DNA of 5,050 nucleotides, taken from NCBI GenBank assembly GCA_030608865.1, contig JAUWDI010000095.1, positions 1 through 5,050 on the forward strand. The letters are read 5' to 3'. Shown piece after piece: positions 1 to 5,050 of the stretch; the first letter of the stretch is position 1, and every line of letters begins with the position of its first letter. Below the pieces are notes generated by a model. It was given only the letters and a program-made list of their open reading frames with translations, ran no database searches and had not been told where the DNA came from. The stretch is from Anaerolineales bacterium (lineage in GTDB: Bacteria; Chloroflexota; Anaerolineae; Anaerolineales; E44-bin32). Made by a program: the position numbers and the translations under genes.

Positions 1-1
1 C

Positions 2-955
2 TTTGCCGTGGTTGACACGACCGCCGAGATCTTTGCTGAGCGCATCCCGCGCATTCGACGAACCCAGAGAGAAATCCAGAACGCAACCTGGCAAATAAAC
101 TCTGAGGGTGATACGGTGATCCTCGGGCAGATCACAAACCCTGGCATCTCTCAAGCAAAATTGCTTGATCTCGCCGTTCTCATGCTTGATGAAAACAAGG
201 AACCTATTGGTTATGCTAATCTTGTGGCTTCTACCACACACATACCCCCACGCGAATCGGCTCCTTTTATCGCTTTAGCCGATGGGGAATTTGAGCCTGA
301 TGATCTGGTCTTCTTCCTGGAGATGGTTGTTGATACATCTCCTCCAGAACCGGATCTTCAATTTCTAGAGCCGCCATCGCTCCAATTCACAGACCAAGGT
401 GTGCCCTTCTTTTTAGGCTCCATCCAAAACCCCTCCTCCGATTGGGTATGGGCTTCTGGCCTGCTCATTTTAGAGGACGAGGATGAACTCGTTGGGATAG
501 CACCAATCAGCCCCCCACTCCCCATTCAACCCGGTGGGATTTACTCCTTCACCATCCAACAATTTTGGGGGATCTCTCCTGAAATCCTCGCCTCCGAGGA
601 GGCGATGCACACGCTGGATGCCCACGCTTCGGTGGAAGGGGTTGCCACCTTAGCTGCGGACGAAACGGTTTCGCTGCTGGAGTTAAGTATTTCGCAATAT
701 GAGGCCTTCGGCTCAATCGTGTTCTTGCGCGGGGTGATAATCAATCCTGGCGATACGCTCATCAGAGAACCTTCCATCTATGCGACAGCGCGAAATGAAG
801 AGGGGCTTATACTTTCGGCTGGATGGGTTTCCCCCGCCGAACTTCTTGAAGCCGGAGAGGCGAGCGATTTCGAACTGTCACTTTTGCTGCCGCGAGAGGC
901 CGATCCAGCAATGCTCGAGTATGATGTGATCGCTTTCGGGTTGGATGCGAATTAG
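2..955 (+). CDS. Protein with three tandem FxLYD-like beta domains (5' end outside window)
   Basis: The frame is open to the left edge and codons at 2-7 read through, so the true start is probably upstream. The GTG at 8 is in frame, but only seven bases precede it, too few to judge a ribosome site. Counting from that GTG there are 315 residues. A short sequence pattern occurs three times at similar spacing: ILGQITNPG (38-46), FLGSIQNPS (135-143) and FLRGVIINPGD (239-249). Each is followed by a hydrophobic strand with acidic residues and a proline- or glycine-rich turn, such as IPPRESAPF (79-87). This matches the general form of FxLYD-type beta-sandwich domains (G-x-I-x-N-pG, strand, 'D-x-x-G', then P-G-x-S-x-F), which are usually extracytoplasmic. 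The protein is acidic with no catalytic motif visible. I infer an exported or surface-anchored protein whose signal or lipoprotein segment lies outside the window. No specific function can be given. It is separated by 223 bases from the next gene, which has its own promoter. Confidence 0.8.
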   Translation, partial: FAVVDTTAEIFAERIPRIRRTQREIQNATWQINSEGDTVILGQITNPGISQAKLLDLAVLMLDENKEPIGYANLVASTTHIPPRESAPFIALADGEFEPDDLVFFLEMVVDTSPPEPDLQFLEPPSLQFTDQGVPFFLGSIQNPSSDWVWASGLLILEDEDELVGIAPISPPLPIQPGGIYSFTIQQFWGISPEILASEEAMHTLDAHASVEGVATLAADETVSLLELSISQYEAFGSIVFLRGVIINPGDTLIREPSIYATARNEEGLILSAGWVSPAELLEAGEASDFELSLLLPREADPAMLEYDVIAFGLDAN

Positions 956-996
956 ATAAACAATCATCATGATCCATAATAGTTTCCCCCTGGGCG

Positions 997-1055
997 GTCC
1001 GAGCTTGAACCCGGACGTCACCGAAGATGCTAGTATACAGCCACTCTTCTGAGAC
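997..1055. other. Two adjacent small hairpins in spacer
   Basis: GTCCG at 997-1001 pairs with CGGAC at 1012-1016. Immediately next to it, GTC (1017-1019) and GAAGA (1023-1027) pair with TCTTC (1045-1049) and GAC (1053-1055), giving a second imperfect hairpin with two mismatched positions and a 17-base loop. On the minus strand the first hairpin reads GGGTTCAAGC in its loop region, which recalls a tRNA T-arm, but no acceptor stem or anticodon arm can be drawn. Function is unknown; it may be part of an RNA, a decayed tRNA or chance. Confidence 0.3.
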
Positions 1056-1072
1056 TTAATGAAACAACGGAT

Positions 1073-1099
1073 TGTCCTTTCCCTTTAGGACAGTTTCTT
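1073..1099 (+). terminator. Possible weak terminator after the FxLYD-like gene
   Basis: TGTCCT (1073-1078) pairs with AGGACA (1087-1092) around an eight-base loop, and the stem is followed by a short T-rich stretch (GTTTCTT, 1093-1099). The stem is only six pairs and the T tract is interrupted. It lies about 120 bases after the upstream stop codon and just before the promoter of the next gene, which suits a terminator, but the call is weak. Confidence 0.3.
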
Positions 1100-1114
1100 A
1101 ATCACCACGCGGAT

Positions 1115-1143
1115 TTGGCGGGTTCCCTTTCGCAGGTTACAAT
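1115..1143 (+). promoter_or_regulatory. Sigma-70-type promoter for the receiver gene
   Basis: TTGGCG at 1115-1120 resembles a -35 box and TACAAT at 1138-1143 matches the -10 consensus at five of six positions, with an ideal 17-base spacer. Transcription would start near 1150, giving a leader of about 28 bases before the GTG start at 1179. It would drive the receiver gene and the unknown gene behind it. Confidence 0.55.
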
Positions 1144-1178
1144 TGGGGTGATACTTACACAGGAATTGAGCGTAGAAC

Positions 1179-1562
1179 GTGACCGAAAACCAGGCAAGAA
1201 TACTCATTGTGGATGATGAACCCGATACTGTCGGGCTTATCGAATTAACACTTCTTCCTGCAGGGTATGAGCTCTCACTCGCTTACAGCGGCGAAGAGGC
1301 ACTCAACAAGCTTCGCGATGAGACGTTTGATCTTCTTCTCCTCGATGTAATGATGCCCGAGATCACGGGTTTCGACGTTATCCGTTTACTCTCGGAAGAG
1401 AACAAAGCCATTCCCCCGATCATATTTCTATCGGCCAAAGGTCAGCAAAAAGACATCGACGAGGGAAACGCGCTCGGCGCCGCAGGATATCTTGTCAAAC
1501 CTGCCACCCGCGGCCAACTCCTCGACGCGATCGGCGCCGCCCTATACGAAGCAAAAAGATAA
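1179..1562 (+). CDS. Stand-alone response regulator receiver (CheY-like)
   Basis: A 127-residue protein made of a single receiver domain with no output domain. All phosphorylation-site residues are visible: the acidic pair D12-D13 in ILIVDDEPD, the phospho-acceptor D56 in LLLLDVMMP, the switch serine S85 in IIFLSAKG, and the conserved lysine K107 in YLVKPA. It should accept phosphate from a histidine kinase and act through protein contacts in the cytoplasm; no kinase is encoded in the window. The GTG at 1179 is the only reasonable start, because a TAG stops this frame at 1173-1175 and the next candidate lies inside the first conserved motif. The ribosome site is poor: AGGA at 1161-1164 is 14 bases away. 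The next gene starts one base after its stop, so the two are very likely co-transcribed and functionally linked. The target and signal are unknown. Confidence 0.93.
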   Translation: MTENQARILIVDDEPDTVGLIELTLLPAGYELSLAYSGEEALNKLRDETFDLLLLDVMMPEITGFDVIRLLSEENKAIPPIIFLSAKGQQKDIDEGNALGAAGYLVKPATRGQLLDAIGAALYEAKR

Positions 1563-1563
1563 A

Positions 1564-2151
1564 ATGGAATCCGTTGATTACAATCTCGATCTCTTCGAAG
1601 CGATGCTGGATGAGATCGAAGATTTTCTCCTCTCAGCGGATATCTTCTGGCCCCTGACAAAACGCTCCAAACCCGAATCGCCCCCCTACCCCCGCCTCAG
1701 CACAGGGGCGTTATTAATGACTCAAGACGAATCCCTGGCACAAGAAGCTGAGATGAACACCGACCAGAAAGCACAGCATGCTAAACTTCAGAGCGAATGG
1801 AAAAAGAATCTCAATAAATGGCGCAGTGCGTTCGGGCTCAAATCAGAACGAGAAATGGGGATGCGCTTGAATCTGTGGCGAGCCTATCTCTCCGACTTGG
1901 AAGAAGGAAAAGCTTCACATTTTGATTACGATCGAGAGGCACGAAACCGAGTCCAGCTTACACGTCTTCGAACGCTCGCTGCGAGTAGCAGCAAGACTCT
2001 CAAGATGGAGAAAACGATTCGCTCCCTGGATGCCCGGTTGCTCAACCTGACCGTCGCCAGCGAGTTCATCTGGGATGATCGCTTACGGGAGACCTACCCG
2101 GAAGGAGATTTTGGTTGTCTCTACCGCCAACCACGAGAGAACGGAAAATAA
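1564..2151 (+). CDS. Conserved-looking hypothetical helical protein, partner of the receiver
   Basis: A 195-residue protein that I do not recognise. The frame stays open upstream to 1492, but the ATG at 1564 is preferred. It lies one base after the stop of the receiver gene and avoids overlap with its conserved C-terminal segment. No strong ribosome site precedes it, so translation by coupling from the receiver is likely. Residues 1-30 are acidic and hydrophobic (FEAMLDEIEDFLLS at 11-24, then FWPL). A proline-rich linker follows (about 36-46). From about 66 to 165 the protein is rich in charged helix-forming residues with spaced tryptophans (W79, W86, W105), suggesting a helical bundle or coiled coil. 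The C-terminus carries FIWDDRLRETYPEGDFG (168-184) with clustered aromatic and charged residues. There is no signal peptide, membrane segment or catalytic motif. The gene arrangement suggests it works with the receiver, possibly as its effector or binding partner; this is inference. Confidence 0.8.
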   Translation: MESVDYNLDLFEAMLDEIEDFLLSADIFWPLTKRSKPESPPYPRLSTGALLMTQDESLAQEAEMNTDQKAQHAKLQSEWKKNLNKWRSAFGLKSEREMGMRLNLWRAYLSDLEEGKASHFDYDREARNRVQLTRLRTLAASSSKTLKMEKTIRSLDARLLNLTVASEFIWDDRLRETYPEGDFGCLYRQPRENGK

Positions 2152-2172
2152 ATGCGCTATGGTATTAAACTT

Positions 2173-2202
2173 ACAGGCGCCGGCAAATCCGGCGCCTGTT
2201 TT
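2173..2202. terminator. Strong GC-rich hairpin, probable bidirectional terminator
   Basis: An 11-base-pair perfect stem (2173-2183 with 2189-2199; core AGGCGCCGG / CCGGCGCCT) closes a five-base loop. On the plus strand it runs into TTTT (2199-2202) and an AT-rich stretch, 21 bases after the stop of the hypothetical gene. On the minus strand the stem is followed by TAAGTTTAATA, about 60 bases past the rny stop. It lies between convergent genes and probably terminates both transcripts, better in the plus direction. Confidence 0.85.
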
Positions 2203-2260
2203 CATTATAGGAATGGTTAGTTGACCGCGATCGTAATGCGCAGACCTCACACAGGAGTCA

Positions 2261-3787
2261 TTACTTCGCGAACTCGACTGCGCGTGTCTCGCGGATGACC
2301 GTGACTTTTATCTGCCCTGGGTACTGCATCCCCTCTTCGATCTTCTTGGCGACGGTACGCGCTAAGCGTGTCGACTCAAGATCGTCGATATCTTCGGGGC
2401 GGACAATCACACGGATCTCTCGCCCTGCTTGAAGCGCATAAGTCTGTGAAACGCCGTCGAATGAATTTGCGATCTCTTCCAACGACTTGATACGCTTTAC
2501 ATACTGCTCAAGGCTCTCGCGCCTGGCTCCTGGGCGAGCGCCGCTGATCGCATCCGCCGCCTCGACAATCACCGCCTCTACAGATTCTTGATCAATATCA
2601 CGGTGGTGGGCCTCGATAGCATTAACTACGATTGGATTAACACCATAGCGACGGCAGAAATCCGCTCCTATTGACGCGTGAGTCCCCTCCACTTCGTGGT
2701 CCATCGCTTTTCCGATGTCGTGAAGCAGCCCTCCAGCCTTGGCTATTTCTACATCTGCGCCCAACTCCGCGGCGATCACTGCCGCGAGCTGTGATGACTC
2801 TATCGCGTGAGCGAGTTGGTTCTGACCATACGAAGTGCGGAACTTCAAGCGGCCGAGCTTCTTTATGATCTCCGGATGAAGTCCGGGAACACCTACTTCG
2901 AAAGCGGCACTTTCACCCTCCTCCACGATGAGCCGATCGACTTCCTTTCTTTGTTCGCTTACGATCTTTTCGATCTGGGCAGGGTGAATGCGACCATCCA
3001 ATACAAGCGCTTGCATGGAGCGCCGGGCAACCTCCCGTCGGACAGAGTCAAAACACGAGATTGTTACCGCCTCAGGCGTATCATCGACAACCACATCCAC
3101 TCCAGCAGTCTGTTCGAACGCTCGGATATTCCGTCCATTCCGGCCGATGATGCGGCCTTTCATATCATCCGAAGGTAAAGAGACCGCGGACACTGTAATT
3201 TCGGAAACGTGGTCCGAAGCCACCCTTTGTATTGCGTCGGCGATCAAATGACGGGCACGTTTATCCCCCTCCGCCTGCGCCTCTTCTTCGATCTGTCGAA
3301 TAATCCTGACCATATCTGCCCGGGATTCCCGCTCTACTTCTTGAAGCAGCTGGTTTTTGGCTTCTTCTCGGGTCATGCTGGATACACGTTCGAGTTCAAC
3401 GAGAATTTCTGCAAGGCGCTCGTCCAACTCATTCGAACGCCTGTCTACAGCGCTCTGACGTTTATTTAACGTCTGTTCGCGCTTCTCCAGCTGATCGAGG
3501 CGGCGATCATTTTCCGCTCGTCTTTGCTGAAGACGCTCATCTTCCTTCGAGAGCTCTGACCTCTTGCGGCTAATCTCTCCTTCGGCCTCATCGCGTATAC
3601 GCAGCGCTTGATCGCGCGCCTTCAACTCAATTTCCTTCGTCTGCGCTTGGGCTTCGTCAATCATTCGCTCGGCTTCTACCATGCGGCCGCGCACAGCACG
3701 TTCCATCTGCAATTGACGCAGTAAGTAACCAATGACCGCGCCTGCAACCAGCGATATTGCGATACCGATTATCAGTGGACCATTCAC
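2261..3787 (-). CDS. rny: Ribonuclease Y
   Basis: A 508-residue protein of normal family length (about 510-520). RNase Y is the membrane-anchored endoribonuclease that starts decay and processing of mRNA in many bacteria lacking RNase E. Domains in order: one N-terminal membrane segment (residues 4-23, [19 protein letters not shown]); a long charged coiled coil (about 28-185); a KH RNA-binding domain with the GxxG loop in [11 protein letters not shown] (212-222); and an HD phosphohydrolase domain with H327, the metal-binding pair H356-D357 in LLHDIGK, H370 in GTHASIGA, H394-H395, and D412 in [10 protein letters not shown]. All expected catalytic residues are present. The start is GTG at 3787, overlapping the recX stop by four bases (GTGA). 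A GAGG ribosome site lies seven bases upstream inside the recX coding end. The gene is therefore the distal member of a recX-rny unit and probably translationally coupled. The transcript likely ends at the hairpin at 2173-2199. Confidence 0.97.
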   Translation of the reverse strand: MNGPLIIGIAISLVAGAVIGYLLRQLQMERAVRGRMVEAERMIDEAQAQTKEIELKARDQALRIRDEAEGEISRKRSELSKEDERLQQRRAENDRRLDQLEKREQTLNKRQSAVDRRSNELDERLAEILVELERVSSMTREEAKNQLLQEVERESRADMVRIIRQIEEEAQAEGDKRARHLIADAIQRVASDHVSEITVSAVSLPSDDMKGRIIGRNGRNIRAFEQTAGVDVVVDDTPEAVTISCFDSVRREVARRSMQALVLDGRIHPAQIEKIVSEQRKEVDRLIVEEGESAAFEVGVPGLHPEIIKKLGRLKFRTSYGQNQLAHAIESSQLAAVIAAELGADVEIAKAGGLLHDIGKAMDHEVEGTHASIGADFCRRYGVNPIVVNAIEAHHRDIDQESVEAVIVEAADAISGARPGARRESLEQYVKRIKSLEEIANSFDGVSQTYALQAGREIRVIVRPEDIDDLESTRLARTVAKKIEEGMQYPGQIKVTVIRETRAVEFAK

Positions 3788-4434
3788 TTTTCTACCTCAC
3801 TTTTCTCATCAGAACCGCTTCCTTCATCCATCAAAATCGATAATGTGGAGGATATGAGTTCAAAGGAAAAGCCGCGACGGGCTAGGAACTGTCTCAGCCG
3901 ACGATTGGAAGCTTCTTCTGTAAGATCACCGTAACGTTTACATGTTTTCCTGGCTACGGTGAGAGCTGCCTCAGCCTCGTCGAACCCTTCAAGGGCAGTT
4001 TCTATCGCCTCTTTTGACACTCCCTTACCGCGTAGTTCGCTCCTCAGCATCAGCCCGCTTCTTGGGCGAAATATTTGCCGGTTCTCAACCCAAACTCGAG
4101 CGAACTCAAAATCATCGACAAGGGATGCTTCTCGCAGCCTCTTTAGAACCCGGTCCTGCACATTGATCTCGATCCGGTTCCGAGAGAGCTTGTTAGCGAT
4201 TTCCTTCTCGGAATGAGGGCGCCTTGACAGATAGCGCAACGCGCGTTCATAAGCGCGCTGTTCCTCATCCTCGTCTTTCAACCGCTCAATATCTGCTTCA
4301 GATAATTCCTGTCCGACCTTTAAACCGGTCGCTATAATCCCCTGAATTCCAAATTTATATTGGTCATCAATAAATACGTTTACTCTATTTTTCTTTCTCC
4401 GCTGCAATTTCAAGGCGGTAATCACTCCCGCCAC
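3784..4434 (-). CDS. recX: Regulatory protein RecX
   Basis: RecX binds RecA filaments and modulates recombinase and co-protease activity in the cytoplasm. The frame extends to a TTG at 4458, but the GTG at 4434 is the better start. It sits six bases after GGGAGGTG, a near-ideal ribosome site, and the residues between the two candidates (CSWEVNN) look like translated leader. The resulting protein has 216 residues, the long RecX form. Visible parts: an N-terminal segment [20 protein letters not shown] (4-23), typical of the beta-hairpin extension of longer RecX proteins; a first three-helix repeat with [19 protein letters not shown] (65-83); a second with [16 protein letters not shown] (104-119) and [15 protein letters not shown] (134-148); and a third with [12 protein letters not shown] (183-194). 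The tail is acidic. It follows recA in the same orientation, the usual neighbour, after a 312-base spacer with a terminator-like hairpin. Its stop overlaps the rny start. Confidence 0.95.
   Translation of the reverse strand: MAGVITALKLQRRKKNRVNVFIDDQYKFGIQGIIATGLKVGQELSEADIERLKDEDEEQRAYERALRYLSRRPHSEKEIANKLSRNRIEINVQDRVLKRLREASLVDDFEFARVWVENRQIFRPRSGLMLRSELRGKGVSKEAIETALEGFDEAEAALTVARKTCKRYGDLTEEASNRRLRQFLARRGFSFELISSTLSILMDEGSGSDEKSEVEK
3795..3798 (-). promoter_or_regulatory. Ribosome binding site of rny inside recX
   Basis: The minus strand reads GAGG, then seven bases, then GTG. The site lies within the last codons of recX and supports the GTG at 3787 as the rny start rather than a later codon. 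Its position means ribosomes finishing recX pass over it, favouring coupled translation. Confidence 0.6.
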
Positions 4435-4440
4435 GTTATT

Positions 4441-4448
4441 CACCTCCC
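4441..4448 (-). promoter_or_regulatory. Strong ribosome binding site that fixes the recX start
   Basis: The minus strand reads GGGAGGTG, then AATAAC, then GTG. This is the best Shine-Dalgarno match in the window. It is at the right distance for the GTG at 4434 and lies inside the longer frame that would start with TTG at 4458, which argues against that longer start. Confidence 0.8.
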
Positions 4449-4469
4449 ATGAACACAAAAACCGCGAAC

Positions 4470-4499
4470 CTTATAGGCTGCGGCTCAATGCAATGCTCA
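4470..4499 (-). promoter_or_regulatory. Weak promoter candidate close to recX
   Basis: On the minus strand TATAAG (4475-4470) could be a -10 box placed about 28 bases plus leader before the recX start. The hexamer 18 bases upstream, TGAGCA (4499-4494), matches the -35 consensus at only three of six positions. It could give recX and rny transcription independent of recA, but it is a weak match. Confidence 0.25.
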
Positions 4500-4500
4500 C

Positions 4501-4516
4501 GGGATTTTCCAATCCC
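4501..4516. repeat. Perfect six-pair inverted repeat
   Basis: GGGATT (4501-4506) and AATCCC (4511-4516) are perfect reverse complements around a four-base loop. No T tract follows on either strand, so it is not a terminator. It lies about 70 bases before the recX start and could be part of a leader structure or a protein site. Confidence 0.4.
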
Positions 4517-4539
4517 CAAATGACGATCTGACTCCGAAT

Positions 4540-4571
4540 CACTCCACGCATGCAGAGCGCATCATGGAGTG
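4540..4571. repeat. Imperfect inverted repeat in the recA-recX spacer
   Basis: CACTCCA (4540-4546) pairs with TGGAGTG (4565-4571), and inside it ATGC (4550-4553 region) pairs with GCAT (4559-4562 region), so a two-part stem with a small internal loop can form. No T tract follows on either strand. It may be RNA structure in the recX leader or an operator-like palindrome; which cannot be told from one sequence. Confidence 0.4.
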
Positions 4572-4710
4572 GGCAGGCTAGCTTTTACTACACCCTCTCA
4601 GAGGGCAAAACCCCACTTTTTTCACCTACCATCCTAACGTTGTTCTTCTCTATCGGTGCCAAATCTCATTTCAGAGATCTTTCGCAATGCTTTGGCCGCG
4701 CTTTTCATAA

Positions 4711-4738
4711 ATTGTATTACGCAGCACTATAATGATAA
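4711..4738 (-). promoter_or_regulatory. Promoter candidate just downstream of recA
   Basis: On the minus strand TTATCA (4738-4733) matches the -35 consensus at four of six positions and TACAAT (4716-4711) matches the -10 at five of six, with a 16-base spacer. It would start a transcript near 4704 with a leader of about 270 bases before recX. It overlaps the tail of the hairpin at the recA stop, so its AT richness may instead belong to the terminator. Confidence 0.3.
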
Positions 4739-4758
4739 CACGAGCGTCAATCGCTCGT
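4728..4758 (-). terminator. Terminator-like hairpin overlapping the recA stop codon
   Basis: ACGAGCG and CGCTCGT (4758-4752 and 4746-4740 on the minus strand) form a perfect seven-pair stem around a five-base loop that contains the recA TGA. The stem is followed by GTTATCATTATAG, which is T-rich but interrupted. This could be a partial intrinsic terminator that lets only some transcripts run into recX, as a hairpin between recA and recX does in Escherichia coli. Translating ribosomes reaching the stop would cover the stem, so its activity is uncertain. Confidence 0.45.
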
Positions 4759-5050
4759 CTCGCTTTCTCCTTCACTGCCGTCTTCTTCAAGATCGGCATC
4801 TTTCCTAATCCCCACTTCGATCTCGGAAGCCATATCCGGATTCTCACGCAGGAAGTTCTTCGCGTTCTCCCGTCCCTGGCCCAATCGCGTCTCTCCATAC
4901 GAGTAGAATGAGCCGCGCTTCGTGATCAACTCCATCTTCACCCCTAGATCCAGGATATCTCCCACCTTGGCGATACCCTCATTGTACATAATATCAAACT
5001 CCGCCACCCGAAACGGCGCCGCTACCTTGTTCTTCACCACCCTCACCCTC
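4747..5050 (-). CDS. recA: RecA recombinase, C-terminal part (5' end outside window)
   Basis: The last 100 codons of recA; the frame is open at the right edge and the ATP-binding core lies outside. RecA forms filaments on single-stranded DNA, carries out strand exchange and triggers LexA self-cleavage. The visible part starts in the end of the core domain with [19 protein letters not shown], a highly conserved stretch, and continues through the C-terminal domain with [14 protein letters not shown], the aromatic [19 protein letters not shown], and [13 protein letters not shown]. It ends in a short acidic tail ([17 protein letters not shown]), the region that in other RecA proteins restrains DNA binding and filament growth. 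The length of the tail is normal and there is no intein or frameshift in this part. recX follows downstream in the same direction. Its promoter, and any LexA box, lie outside the window. Confidence 0.97.
   Translation of the reverse strand, partial: RVRVVKNKVAAPFRVAEFDIMYNEGIAKVGDILDLGVKMELITKRGSFYSYGETRLGQGRENAKNFLRENPDMASEIEVGIRKDADLEEDGSEGESETSD

Larger units (their letters stand above)
4435..4746 (-). other. recA-recX spacer, structured, no supported gene
   Basis: A 312-base stretch between the recA stop and the recX start. I see no convincing protein gene on either strand; a plus-strand frame at 4550-4732 has no ribosome site and unremarkable composition. In leftward reading order it holds the hairpin at the recA stop (4740-4758), an AT-rich stretch with a promoter-like pair (4711-4738), a ribosome-site-like AGGTGA (4627-4622) followed by a 12-codon frame (4616-4578), a small hairpin CCCTC/GAGGG (4593-4605), a longer inverted repeat (4540-4571), a six-pair hairpin GGGATT/AATCCC (4501-4516), and the recX ribosome site. 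It could be a regulatory leader, a small RNA gene or unconstrained spacer. It is unusually long for two genes often found close together. Confidence 0.6.

Noticed and set aside
997..1055. A complete tRNA gene on the minus strand
   Set aside because: Although GGGTTCAAGC resembles a T-loop, the stem does not pair in the normal register and no acceptor stem, D-arm or seven-base anticodon loop can be drawn.
1492..1563. Upstream extension of the unknown gene to an ATG at 1492
   Set aside because: It would overlap 71 bases of the receiver coding sequence, including its conserved lysine segment, while the ATG at 1564 fits the stop of the receiver exactly.
2152..2220. A 22-codon frame beginning just after the stop of the unknown gene
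   Set aside because: It runs through the terminator hairpin and its T tract, so it is unlikely to be transcribed in full or translated.
2671..3469. Several plus-strand open frames (2671-2868, 2807-3178, 2988-3251, 3209-3469) opposite rny
   Set aside because: They lie antisense to the well-supported RNase Y gene, overlap each other in different frames, lack ribosome sites, and have composition expected of shadows of a charged coiled-coil and HD-domain gene.
3959..4216. Plus-strand open frame opposite recX
   Set aside because: It is antisense to recX, rich in serine and arginine as expected from a complementary frame, and has no ribosome site or recognisable domain.
4435..4458. Longer recX starting at the TTG at 4458
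   Set aside because: The strong ribosome site GGGAGGTG falls inside this extension and is correctly spaced for the GTG at 4434; no ribosome site supports the TTG.
4593..4622. Plus-strand terminator from CCCTC/GAGGG followed by TTTTTT
   Set aside because: The T run (4617-4622) is eleven bases from the stem base, and no plus-strand gene lies upstream for it to terminate.
4550..4732. A 60-codon plus-strand frame in the recA-recX spacer
   Set aside because: There is no ribosome site or promoter for it, no recognisable domain, and it is antisense to the presumed recX leader.
1..5050. CRISPR arrays, insertion sequences, prophage or defence genes
   Set aside because: No regularly spaced repeats, transposase, integrase or defence-type domain is visible; the gene content is housekeeping plus small regulators.

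Overview
The window looks like a chromosomal core-gene region of a bacterium with moderate GC content. RNase Y, a long-form RecX and the visible RecA C-terminus, together with receiver and FxLYD-like proteins, fit a Chloroflexota (Anaerolineae-like) genome best. That taxonomic call is inference from protein resemblance and gene order; no rRNA or other marker is present to fix it.

Layout. The left part is transcribed rightward. It holds the 3' part of a gene for a protein with three tandem FxLYD-like beta domains (open at the window edge, ends at 955), then a 223-base spacer with several small hairpins and a good sigma-70-type promoter. Next comes a two-gene unit: a stand-alone response-regulator receiver (1179-1562) and an unrecognised helical protein (1564-2151), separated by one base. 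A strong GC-rich hairpin (2173-2199) lies between this unit and the leftward genes and probably ends transcription from both sides.

The right part is transcribed leftward in the order recA (only its C-terminal 100 codons are inside the window), recX (start best placed at 4434) and rny (RNase Y). recX and rny overlap by four bases (GTGA), so their translation is probably coupled. Between recA and recX lies a 312-base spacer. It contains a terminator-like hairpin with the recA stop codon in its loop, further inverted repeats, weak promoter candidates and a possible 12-residue leader ORF.

How it works together. RecA is the recombinase and SOS co-protease, RecX modulates RecA filaments, and RNase Y is the membrane-anchored endonuclease that starts mRNA decay. 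The hairpin after recA suggests RecX is made at a lower level than RecA, either by read-through or from its own promoter. The receiver and its partner look like a small signalling pair with no kinase in view. Most of the window is ordinary housekeeping DNA. The points worth a second look are the recA-recX spacer, the unknown partner of the receiver, and the structured spacer before the receiver gene.
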